Assembly: GCA_018436925.1 (NCBI GenBank)
Contig: JAHDKI010000037.1
Span: 1-33,624, forward strand
Length of the DNA stretch: 33,624 nucleotides
Reading direction: 5' to 3'
Source of the DNA: Syntrophaceae bacterium
GTDB lineage: Bacteria; Desulfobacterota; Syntrophia; Syntrophales; Smithellaceae
The position numbers and the translations under genes were made by a program. Every line of letters begins with the position of its first letter. Position 1 is the stretch's first letter. Of this stretch, positions 7,191 through 14,684 are shown piece after piece. The notes under the pieces were generated by a model, which saw only the letters and a program-made list of their open reading frames with translations, did no database searches and was not told where the DNA came from.

Positions 7191-7201
7191 AACATATTTG
7201 T
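7191..7201 (-). promoter_or_regulatory. Putative enhancer-binding-protein site, distal copy
   Basis: The second copy of GGAACATATTTGT (plus strand 7189-7201) starts exactly 30 bp from the first, about three helical turns. Its centre is 105 bp upstream of the -12 GC. It also lies close upstream of the divergent sigma70-like promoter of the patatin gene, so it could affect both directions. Confidence 0.5.
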
Positions 7202-7221
7202 GGCTTCGGGCGGCTAACCCG

Positions 7222-7250
7222 TTGACACGATATGAAGGGATTGATATGAC
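7222..7250 (+). promoter_or_regulatory. Sigma70-type promoter of the patatin-like gene
   Basis: A perfect -35 TTGACA (7222-7227), a 17-base spacer and a -10 TATGAC (7245-7250, four of six). The expected start is near 7257, about 40 bases before the preferred ATG. Confidence 0.6.
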
Positions 7251-7296
7251 ATCGCCGGTGTGACGATTTTTGAATGATATCGGGAAAGCGACCATC

Positions 7297-8232
7297 ATGT
7301 CGTGGTATGAAAAAAAAGTCGGTTTAGCTCTGGGCGGCGGAGGCGTTCGCGGACTGGCCCATATCGGTGTAATCAAGGTTCTGGAACAGGAAAACATCGG
7401 CATTGATCTGATCGTGGGAACCAGCGCCGGCGCCCTGATCGGCGGCGCCTATGCGGCGGGTCTTTCCGTCCGGGAAATCACAAAACGGGTGGACGACTAT
7501 CTGAAAAGCCCGGAATTTGAGGATTCATCAATCCGGGCTATCGGCGAGTCGTTTTCGAAAGCCCAGAAAACCTTTCTGCAAAGAGCGCAGATTTTTGTCA
7601 GGAATCAATATTATCTGGCCCGCGCCCTTTGCCGGCCATCCATTTTGCCCTCCGAAGATTTTCAGTCGCTGATCAACTACCTGCTGCCCGATATGGATAT
7701 CCGCGACACGCGCATCCCCTTTTCCGCGGTCTCTACGGATCTGCTCACCGGCAAGCAGATTGTTTTTTCCGAGGGCCCGATCCGTCAGGCGGTGCTGGCC
7801 AGCAGCTCGGTGCCCGGCGCGGCCGAACCGGTGCGCGTCGGCCAATGGCTTCTGGCCGACGGCGGCGTGACCAGTCTCGTGCCGGTGCACGCGGCCAGAA
7901 AGGCCGGCGCACAGGTCGTCATCGCTGTCATGGTGGATCGGGAGCTGCCGGCCGATGCGGACATTGAAACCGCCAAAGATGTATTATACCGGGCCGGTGA
8001 AATCACCGCCAACGCGCTTCAGGAGGCGGAACTCAGGGGTGCGGAGGTGGTGATCCGTCCGGATCTGGGATCAATGCACTGGTCGGATTTCAGCCGGGCC
8101 GCGGAGTTGGTCAAAATCGGCGAAGACGCAGCCCGCGAAGCGCTTGACCATGTCCACGGCTCTTTGGGACTTTCCCGTCGCGTCGCCCGCTTCGCCCGGC
8201 GCATGCTTGTCGAATTCAAATCTCTCCGCTAA
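7297..8232 (+). CDS. Patatin-like phospholipase (RssA/NTE-type)
   Basis: A 311-residue patatin-domain protein. It has the oxyanion-hole glycine motif GGGGVRG (residues 13-19), the nucleophile elbow GTSAG with Ser43, and the DGG motif with catalytic Asp188. These form the Ser-Asp dyad of patatin-type acyl hydrolases, which cleave phospholipid or lysophospholipid acyl esters. No signal peptide is visible, so it is probably cytoplasmic. I chose ATG 7297 over the in-frame TTG at 7270 because GGGAAAG lies about eight bases before the ATG and nothing suitable precedes the TTG. It is transcribed divergently from amtB2 and converges with a TPR gene 29 bp away. A link to nitrogen control is not evident except through the shared intergenic region. 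Confidence 0.9.
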   Translation: MSWYEKKVGLALGGGGVRGLAHIGVIKVLEQENIGIDLIVGTSAGALIGGAYAAGLSVREITKRVDDYLKSPEFEDSSIRAIGESFSKAQKTFLQRAQIFVRNQYYLARALCRPSILPSEDFQSLINYLLPDMDIRDTRIPFSAVSTDLLTGKQIVFSEGPIRQAVLASSSVPGAAEPVRVGQWLLADGGVTSLVPVHAARKAGAQVVIAVMVDRELPADADIETAKDVLYRAGEITANALQEAELRGAEVVIRPDLGSMHWSDFSRAAELVKIGEDAAREALDHVHGSLGLSRRVARFARRMLVEFKSLR

Positions 8233-8261
8233 ACGACAGCCGCTCCGACGCTTCGCGCTTT

Positions 8262-9146
8262 TTACGGAACATCCAGAAAAGCCTTTGCGCCGGACTGATC
8301 GTCGAGCAGCAGTTCGTCGTTCGGATCGATCCGGGCGGCGGCGGCAAGGTAATGTCTGCATGCTTCCTGGTCTCCCCTGGCCCGGTAGGCCTGCGCCAGG
8401 CGGACATAAACCGGCGCATTGCGGGGCGTCAGCCGGCGCGAGCGCTCCAGCAATTCCACGGCAAGCTCCAGGTCGCCGCCGGCCACACGAGGCGTCAGCA
8501 GATAGTACGATCCCTGGCCATAGAGATATTCTGCGGACTCCGGAAGAAGACGGCGGGCCCGTCGGAAATAGCCGGTCACTTCAAAATACGCGCCAATCGC
8601 GGTGAGCGGTTTTCTCTTGGCAAGAATGCCCCGCGCGCCCGCCGCGATGAGCAAGCTGACAAGATGGTGGTAAGTCGACAGTTCATTTCGATCGGCCAGG
8701 AGCTCGCGGGCGATGCCGTAAGCTCCTTCGAAATCCTTCTGCAGGTAAAGAAGATGCGCCAGGACAATTTTGGCGGGATGGAAATCGGGCTTGCGCGCCA
8801 GCACCCGGTCGAGAACCGCACGGCTTTGGGCATGGCGATGGTCGCGCATCAGGATGATCGCCTCAAGCACGCGGGCTTCGGAATCGGCGGGATATTGGTC
8901 TTTCGTTTCTTCAAACAGAGCGACCAGTCTGTCATGATCATAGTGGCGGTAGTAATGAATGGTCAACTGATACAGATCGCCGAGCGTTTTATCGGGCTTG
9001 CTTTCCAAAAGGCCGGCGTCGCGGGCTGATAAAAACACGGCGCGATCCGCCAAACCCGCCCAATCGGCGGCGCAAACAGGAAGACTTCCCCAACAGAGAA
9101 CGACGGCCATCAACAAAAGCATCTTTTTCATACGAAGGCCGACCAT
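8262..9146 (-). CDS. Exported TPR-repeat protein
   Basis: A protein of about 294 residues with an N-terminal signal peptide (hydrophobic MLLLMAVVLCWGSLPVCAADW). Several degenerate tetratricopeptide units follow, for example SRAVLDRVLARKPDFHPAKIV-type and NAPVYVRLAQAYRARGD. TPRs build protein-binding solenoids; there is no enzyme motif. The ATG at 9146 has AGGGGG eight bases upstream. An internal ATG at 9131, just before the signal peptide core, is an alternative, and an upstream TTG at 9170 is less likely. The protein is predicted to act in the periplasm. It converges with the patatin gene. Its partner is unknown. Confidence 0.75.
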   Translation of the reverse strand: MVGLRMKKMLLLMAVVLCWGSLPVCAADWAGLADRAVFLSARDAGLLESKPDKTLGDLYQLTIHYYRHYDHDRLVALFEETKDQYPADSEARVLEAIILMRDHRHAQSRAVLDRVLARKPDFHPAKIVLAHLLYLQKDFEGAYGIARELLADRNELSTYHHLVSLLIAAGARGILAKRKPLTAIGAYFEVTGYFRRARRLLPESAEYLYGQGSYYLLTPRVAGGDLELAVELLERSRRLTPRNAPVYVRLAQAYRARGDQEACRHYLAAAARIDPNDELLLDDQSGAKAFLDVP

Positions 9147-9227
9147 ACCTGCCGCCCCCTGCTGCGTCAAGCATCATTTGCGATTCCCATGAAGTGTCGG
9201 CCGCGGGCCGCAATCCTCAATTTCCGC

Positions 9228-9255
9228 TTGTGCGTTTTTCAAGATTTGTTACAAT
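9228..9255 (+). promoter_or_regulatory. Probable sigma70-type promoter of the PhoH-family gene
   Basis: TTGTGC (9228-9233), a 16-base spacer and TACAAT (9250-9255, five of six matches to -10). The start would be near 9262, leaving a leader of about 80 bases before the preferred ATG. Confidence 0.45.
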
Positions 9256-9341
9256 GGCGGCAAAATAAACAATAAAGGAGGTGCGTCGCAGCAGATCGAA
9301 ACTTGAATAAAAAAAAGACTTCAGCCTCAAGGAGCGATTTC

Positions 9342-10730
9342 ATGACGATGGCGGGAAAAGTCAGGATTCAGGCTGTGGAAACTCAGGTCGAAGGGGCGCA
9401 AACCGGCAGTCCGGAGAAGTATTTTGTGGTGGACACCAGTGCTCTGGAATACGGCATGGACGTCTTTGAAAAACTTCGTCAGGGCGGACGCAACTGCGTG
9501 CTGATGCCCTACGCAACCTGGGAGGAACTCGACTCTCATAAAACCGGCAACGATTTCAAGGCGGACATCGCGCGCAACGTCATCCGCACGGTCCGCAACC
9601 TTTTTCGGATCAAAGATCCCTCCGTCCGTTTCTTTTCCTACGACTTTCATCCGGCGGCCGACGCCGGCCTCAAGCCCGACAAAAACGATCACTGCATTAT
9701 TGCCACGGCGCTGGCCGCGAAAAAGACCCTTTGCGGAGAAAAGGTGATTCTCGTGACGCAGGATGCGGCGCTGGAAACGCTGGCGCTGCATTTCGGGCTC
9801 GACGTCCAGTCGGTGAAGATGGACCAGACCGAAATCCGCCATGAAGAACCGCAGCGCCTCACCGTCAATCTGCAACGGGAATGGTTTTCGGAGAAAACTT
9901 TTCCGGTCCATCTGCCCGAAACGCGACTGGCTTCAAAGCTCGCCTCGGTGCGTCAAAACGAAGGCGTCATCTGCTACTGCGACATCGACGGCGTCTGGGG
10001 TCCCGCTTTTGCCGCCTTGCGCAAGGGCGATCATTTCCGCATCGTGGAAAAAGACATTCAGCTTCTCGGCGTTCGACCCCGCTCCAACAATGGCGAGGTG
10101 AACTGGGCGCAGTTCATCGCCATGGATCTTCTGCGCGACGCAAGCGTGCCTTTGGTTGCGCTCACCGGCCGGGCCGGAACCGCCAAGACCTTTCTGGCGC
10201 TTCTGGCCGCGTTCGAGCAGGCGGGCAAATACCGGCAGATCCTGGTGAGCCGCGCCACCATTCAACTGGGCAACAAAGACCGTCTGGGCTATTCGCCCGG
10301 CGACATCGACGCGAAGATGAAACCCTGGATGCATCCGATCTACGACAACATCAATGCGATCAAGGAACTCGTGGACGGCCGCACCAAAGAAAAAATCAAC
10401 GAATGGCTCGCCAACGGCAAGATTGAAATGATGGATCTCGACAAAATACGAGGCCGTTCCATTCAGAAGTGCTTCGTCATCGTCGATGAAATCCAGAACC
10501 TGCCTCCCTCTCACGTCAAGGCCATCGCGACACGCGGCGGAGAAGGCACCAAAATGGTTTTCACCGGCGATTTTTCCTACGACCAGATCGACGTGCCCTG
10601 GCTTGACGAGCGATCCAACGGCCTTTCGGTTTTAAACGCAAAGATGGCCGGCAGCAAACTGTTCGGCACCGTACACCTGGATCAGGCCATCCGTTCGGAA
10701 CTCACCCAGGAAATTCTGGAGCGGTGGTAA
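9342..10730 (+). CDS. PIN domain-PhoH ATPase fusion (PhoH2 type)
   Basis: A 462-residue, two-domain protein. Residues about 25-155 form a PIN nuclease domain with the acidic positions visible in VVDTSAL (Asp31), WEELD, KNDHCIIATAL (Asp116) and VTQDAAL (Asp141). Residues about 260-462 form a PhoH P-loop ATPase with Walker A GRAGTAKT (276-283) and Walker B FVIVDEIQNL (Asp382, Glu383). Family members of this architecture (YlaK, PhoH2) are described as RNA-acting helicase-ribonucleases. The start at 9342 is chosen because AAGGAG lies eight bases upstream; a TTG at 9303 has no ribosome-binding site at proper distance. No small antitoxin-like gene precedes it, unlike mycobacterial phoAT-phoH2. It stands alone and converges with trkH. 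Confidence 0.92.
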   Translation: MTMAGKVRIQAVETQVEGAQTGSPEKYFVVDTSALEYGMDVFEKLRQGGRNCVLMPYATWEELDSHKTGNDFKADIARNVIRTVRNLFRIKDPSVRFFSYDFHPAADAGLKPDKNDHCIIATALAAKKTLCGEKVILVTQDAALETLALHFGLDVQSVKMDQTEIRHEEPQRLTVNLQREWFSEKTFPVHLPETRLASKLASVRQNEGVICYCDIDGVWGPAFAALRKGDHFRIVEKDIQLLGVRPRSNNGEVNWAQFIAMDLLRDASVPLVALTGRAGTAKTFLALLAAFEQAGKYRQILVSRATIQLGNKDRLGYSPGDIDAKMKPWMHPIYDNINAIKELVDGRTKEKINEWLANGKIEMMDLDKIRGRSIQKCFVIVDEIQNLPPSHVKAIATRGGEGTKMVFTGDFSYDQIDVPWLDERSNGLSVLNAKMAGSKLFGTVHLDQAIRSELTQEILERW

Positions 10731-10823
10731 AAGAGCAGAAAAAGGCGCAAACATAAGACGCCGGACTGAACATTCGGTTTTGCGTTATTTATGTCCGGGG
10801 AAAATATTTTATTCATCGACACA

Positions 10824-10847
10824 CCCGGCCGTTTCAGATCGGCCGGG
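10824..10847. terminator. Stem-loop between convergent phoH-type gene and trkH
   Basis: A perfect 8-bp GC stem CCCGGCCG/CGGCCGGG with an 8-base loop between the convergent stops at 10730 and 10855. There is no long T run on either side, so it may be a weak or Rho-assisted bidirectional terminator. Confidence 0.45.
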
Positions 10848-10854
10848 CCGGAAG

Positions 10855-12303
10855 CTATTTGCGCCAGAACGCCGGGATCAGCAAAACGAGAATCGTATAT
10901 ATTTCCAGCCGCCCTAAAAGCATGCCGAACGCCAGGATCCATTTGCCCAAAGCGGGAACGCCGGCGTAATTGTCCATCGGTCCGACGCTGCCGAACCCCG
11001 GCCCCACATTGCCCAGGCAGCTTGCCATCGCCGTTAGCGAAGTCACCATGTCCAGCCCCAGGGCGGCCAGCGCGATCACCCCGACGATGTAAAGGCCGAT
11101 AAACAGCAAAAAGAATCCCCAGATGCTTCGCATGATCGTCTGAGACACGGGCACACCGCCCAGTTTGACCATGGTGACGGCATGCGGATGAATGATGCGG
11201 AAAATTTCAAGATAGCAGTGTTTGGCCAGCAGAATGATGCGCATGATCTTGATGCCGCCGCCGGTCGATCCCGCCATGCCGCCCAGAAACATGCAGCAAA
11301 AGAGAATCACCTGAGAAAGCGCCGGCCATTGTTCGAAATCGGCGGTGGCGAACCCAGTCGTGGTGAGAATCGAAACAACCTGAAAAGACGCGTAGCGCAA
11401 TGCTTCCAAGACGCGCGGATAGACGGTTCCGTACACATCGGCAAACACCAGAAACACGAATGCAAAAACGAAGGCCGCATAGACGCGGAATTCGGGATCG
11501 CGAAAGAAGCGGCGGACATTACCGTGCGCCAGTTTGTAGTGCAGCGAAAAGTTGATTCCGGCGACAAACATGAAGACCAGGATCACCCCATCGATATACG
11601 CGCTTGCGTAATGCCCCACGCTGGCGTTTTTCGGAGAGAAACCTCCGGTGGGCAGAGTCGCGAAAGCATGGCACAACGCATCGTAAAAGGTCATGCCTCC
11701 GCCGAGAAGCAAAAGGATCATCAACAGGGTCAGAAAAATGTAGATCTTCCACAAAGCTTTGGCGGTTTCGGCGATCCGCGGCGTTAGTTTATCCACCACG
11801 GGGCTAGGGGTTTCCGCCTTATAGAGTTCCATGCCGCCGATGCCCAGAAACGGCAAAATGGCGATGGACAAAACGATAATGCCCATGCCGCCCAGCCACT
11901 GGGTCTGGGCGCGCCACAGCAAGATCCCCGGAGGCAAGGTTTCGATGTCCCTCAGAATGCTCGCGCCGGTGGTCGTAAATCCCGACATGGATTCGAAATA
12001 CGCGTTGGTGAAACCGGGAATGGCCCCGGACAGCACATAGGGCAGCGTCGCCGCGAGAGCCGCAACGATCCATCCCAGGGCCACAATGGCCATTCCGTCG
12101 CGATGGCTCAGAAAAAAACTCCGGCGGCCGCGCGTCCAGAAAAACACGCAAAGCCCTCCGACGCAGGTGACGGCAAGGGATATCAAAAACGCCGGCGCGC
12201 TGCCGTCATTGTAATAGAAGGCCGCGGCCATCGGCAGAATCATCGACGCGCCCAGGCAGATGACTAGAATCGCCACCAAATGCGCGATGAGACGGATATT
12301 CAT
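10855..12303 (-). CDS. trkH: Trk-type potassium uptake channel subunit
   Basis: A 482-residue inner-membrane protein of the TrkH/KtrB superfamily, at the usual TrkH length. Four pore loops with selectivity-filter glycines are visible: TTTGAS (110-115), PTGGFS (218-223), TTTGFA (314-319) and NVGPGF (432-437). It conducts K+ and is gated by the cytoplasmic NAD(H)/nucleotide-binding TrkA ring. Its ATG shares one base with the stop of trkA (TGATG at 12303), so translation is probably coupled and stoichiometry controlled. The pair forms a complete uptake system. Confidence 0.95.
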   Translation of the reverse strand: MNIRLIAHLVAILVICLGASMILPMAAAFYYNDGSAPAFLISLAVTCVGGLCVFFWTRGRRSFFLSHRDGMAIVALGWIVAALAATLPYVLSGAIPGFTNAYFESMSGFTTTGASILRDIETLPPGILLWRAQTQWLGGMGIIVLSIAILPFLGIGGMELYKAETPSPVVDKLTPRIAETAKALWKIYIFLTLLMILLLLGGGMTFYDALCHAFATLPTGGFSPKNASVGHYASAYIDGVILVFMFVAGINFSLHYKLAHGNVRRFFRDPEFRVYAAFVFAFVFLVFADVYGTVYPRVLEALRYASFQVVSILTTTGFATADFEQWPALSQVILFCCMFLGGMAGSTGGGIKIMRIILLAKHCYLEIFRIIHPHAVTMVKLGGVPVSQTIMRSIWGFFLLFIGLYIVGVIALAALGLDMVTSLTAMASCLGNVGPGFGSVGPMDNYAGVPALGKWILAFGMLLGRLEIYTILVLLIPAFWRK

Positions 12304-13661
12304 CAGAAGTACTCCAGCTTCACGGTGAGCAGGCGCTCGATGGAATTGAGCACCTGCTGAAGCGCGAAAATGATGAGCCGGTCGTGGGGCAGAACAATCG
12401 TGTCGCCTTTCGGAATGATGATTTCGCCCTCTCGGACAATGGCGCCCAAAATCGCACCCGGCGGAAAATCGACTTGCGCCAGCGGGACATTGACGATGTC
12501 GGAGGTTTCAAGCGCTTCGGCCTCGATGGCTTCGGCCTGCTCTTCGCGAAGCGGTGTGACGGAAAGAATTTTTCCCCGGCGCAGATGCTGCAGAATGGCG
12601 CGCACCGCGGACATGCGCGGATTGATGACGGTGTCCAGACCGATGGCCGACACAATATGCATATAGCTGAGTTTGCTGACGCGGGTAATGGTCCGCCGGG
12701 TTCCCATTTCCTTGGCCAGCAAAGAAATGAGCACATTGCTTTCTTCGTCGCCGGTCAATGCGATGAGCAGATCCATCTCGCCCGCATTGGCCTCCCGCAA
12801 CAAATCGCCGTCGGCGGCGTCCCCCTTGATCACCGTGACGTAATTCAAAAGCGTGGCCGCCTGCTTGCAGCGGTCTCCATCCTCATCGATCAGCCGGACA
12901 TTGTGGCGCCGGTCGTCCAAAGCATGCGCCACGGCCATGCCTGTGGCCCCCGCGCCGACAATAATCACGTTTTTGAGCGGACGGGTGGACATGCCCAGGC
13001 GGTTAAGCGTCGCATGGACGTTGTCTTTTTTTACCACCAGATAAATCAGATCCAGAGGCCAAATGGTGTCTGCGCCGCTGGGGATCAGGATTTTGTGTCC
13101 CCGAACGATGGCCACTATCAGCAGCCCCTCGCCGGAACTCTTCAGATTGCTGAGCTTCATCCCCGCCAGAGGGGAATCCTCTGAGATCAGGAAACTGACC
13201 AGCTTAACCTCGCCTCCCAGGAAATCGATCACCTCGGAGGCCCCCGGAATGTCCATCAGCGACAGAATCGTTTTGACCATCATGTCGCGGGTGTTGATGA
13301 TCAGATCCACGCCGAGCAGATCTTCGCTGAACAGGGAAGATTCCTGCACATATTCCTGATTCCGGACGCGGGCGATCTTGACGATATGCCGGTTGAGGCT
13401 GCGGGCCAAAAGACAAGCGATCAGATTCACCTCGTCGCTGTCGGTTGCGGCAGCCAGAAGTTCCGCTTTTTCGATACCGGCTTCCCGAAGCATTTTCGGG
13501 CTGGTGCCGGACCCAAGCAGCGCCTGAATATCAAGATTTTCGCTGATCCGCCGGACTTTCGCGGGATCTTTGTCGATCAGAACAACATCTCTTTTTTCAT
13601 CGGAGAGTTTTTTCGCGATGTGGTAGCCGACTTCTCCGGCGCCGATAATAATAATCCGCAT
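12303..13661 (-). CDS. trkA: Trk potassium uptake regulatory subunit (double RCK)
   Basis: A 452-residue soluble protein with two tandem RCK units, each a Rossmann TrkA-N followed by a TrkA-C domain. Nucleotide-binding motifs are GAGEVG (7-12) and GAGATG (236-241). The first domain follows the glycine motif with the acidic residue in VVLIDKD. The TrkA ring binds to TrkH and opens or closes the pore according to the bound nucleotide. The start at 13661 is set by GGAGG upstream and by the family's standard beginning MRIIIIGAGEVG. The longer open frame to 13763 only adds a non-homologous leader that crosses the terminator region. A promoter lies at 13694-13721. Confidence 0.95.
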   Translation of the reverse strand: MRIIIIGAGEVGYHIAKKLSDEKRDVVLIDKDPAKVRRISENLDIQALLGSGTSPKMLREAGIEKAELLAAATDSDEVNLIACLLARSLNRHIVKIARVRNQEYVQESSLFSEDLLGVDLIINTRDMMVKTILSLMDIPGASEVIDFLGGEVKLVSFLISEDSPLAGMKLSNLKSSGEGLLIVAIVRGHKILIPSGADTIWPLDLIYLVVKKDNVHATLNRLGMSTRPLKNVIIVGAGATGMAVAHALDDRRHNVRLIDEDGDRCKQAATLLNYVTVIKGDAADGDLLREANAGEMDLLIALTGDEESNVLISLLAKEMGTRRTITRVSKLSYMHIVSAIGLDTVINPRMSAVRAILQHLRRGKILSVTPLREEQAEAIEAEALETSDIVNVPLAQVDFPPGAILGAIVREGEIIIPKGDTIVLPHDRLIIFALQQVLNSIERLLTVKLEYF

Positions 13662-13693
13662 GAGAACCTCCGTCTGAACGGAACTGGCGGATT

Positions 13694-13721
13694 TATATAC
13701 TGGATAAACCGGCAAAAACAA
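13694..13721 (-). promoter_or_regulatory. Probable promoter of trkA-trkH
   Basis: The minus strand reads TTGTTT, a 16-base spacer, then TATATA. An overlapping TATAAA gives an 18-base spacer. It lies about 35 bases before the trkA start codon and downstream of the radC terminator. Confidence 0.4.
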
Positions 13722-13768
13722 GAGAAAAGAAAGGCCCGGCATCCGCAGTCTTTTGGAAGACATCGGGC
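13720..13768 (-). terminator. Probable terminator of radC
   Basis: On the minus strand a stem has arms GCCCG (rc of 13764-13768) and CGGGC (rc of 13734-13738). Inside is a second hairpin GTCTT/AAGAC. A T-rich run (TTTCTTTTCTCTTG) follows. On the plus strand the same hairpin is followed by seven T, so it may work both ways. Confidence 0.5.
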
Positions 13769-13794
13769 GGTTTTTTTCAATCTTCCAGTCGTGT

Positions 13795-14574
13795 TTATCC
13801 GATCAGCCCTTCGTCGGCGAAGCTGAAGTAGGCGCCGTCGCCGATGATCAGATGGTCGAGCATTTTCACACCCATCAGTTTTCCCGCCGCGCCGAGTTCC
13901 TGTGTAAACTTCCGATCTTCAGGACTGGGAGAAACGTTGGCGCTGGGATGATTATGCACGCAGATGATCGCCGCGGCATAATGTTGCAAAGCGGCGTGAA
14001 GAATCTCGCGGACAATGGGCATGGCGGCGTTAACCGTTCCACAGGCGGCGTCTGAAATATCGAGAATCCGGTTGTTATTGTCTAGAAAAACGACTTTGAA
14101 GACTTCGGTTTTGAGGTCGCGCATCTGCGGCATGAGGATATCGCAAACGTCTTTGGGCGAGTTGATTTTTCTGCGGGCGGCGCGGATTTCGTCTTCGCGG
14201 AAACGTCGGCCGATTTCCAAAGCCGCCTGGATCTGGGCGATTTTGGCCGGCCCCAATCCCTTGAAGGCCTTCCAGCTGCGCAAATCGGTGTGATGCATGT
14301 TGCGAAAGGTTCCAAAGGTTTCCAGAATGCGGCGGGCCAGCTCGATGGCGCTCATGCCTTTCGCCCCGGTGCGCAGCAAAATGGCCAGAAGCTCGGAATT
14401 CGTCAAAGTCCGCGCTCCTTTTCGCAACAGTTTTTCCCTGGGCCGGTCGTCTTCCGGCCAGTTTCGGATACCGGCAGTATCGGCAGGCTTGTCTTTCATC
14501 CGTGATATGCGCCCCCCTGCGTCCCGTTTTATGGTCGAATTCAAAAGATGTTTTTCATTCGTTTCCGGCTTCAT
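13795..14574 (-). CDS. radC: RadC family JAB/MPN-domain protein
   Basis: A 259-residue protein. An N-terminal helix-hairpin-helix region (GLGPAKIAQIQAALEIGRR) precedes a JAB1/MPN-like domain with the zinc motif HNHPS...PSPED (His207, His209, Asp220). RadC proteins are widespread with a debated role in DNA repair or recombination; the metal site suggests a hydrolase fold. The start at 14574 is chosen because AGGA lies six bases upstream. The family core begins later (IRNWPEDDRPREKLL), and an ATG at 14499 is a fair alternative that removes about 25 non-conserved residues. It follows the TAXI gene by 110 bp and is terminated before trkA. Confidence 0.92.
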   Translation of the reverse strand: MKPETNEKHLLNSTIKRDAGGRISRMKDKPADTAGIRNWPEDDRPREKLLRKGARTLTNSELLAILLRTGAKGMSAIELARRILETFGTFRNMHHTDLRSWKAFKGLGPAKIAQIQAALEIGRRFREDEIRAARRKINSPKDVCDILMPQMRDLKTEVFKVVFLDNNNRILDISDAACGTVNAAMPIVREILHAALQHYAAAIICVHNHPSANVSPSPEDRKFTQELGAAGKLMGVKMLDHLIIGDGAYFSFADEGLIG

Positions 14575-14684
14575 CCTTTTTCCTCGCAAGCTTGAGGAGG
14601 CGAATGAAACACGGCATTTTTCAGCCCGAGGCCGATACCCCCGATTTTTCGCCTCTCGCTTTTTTCTTCGCGTTCTGGGCGATC

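Noticed and set aside
12384..13184. A 266-codon plus-strand frame opposite trkA
   Set aside because: It is antisense to the double-RCK TrkA and has shadow-like composition.
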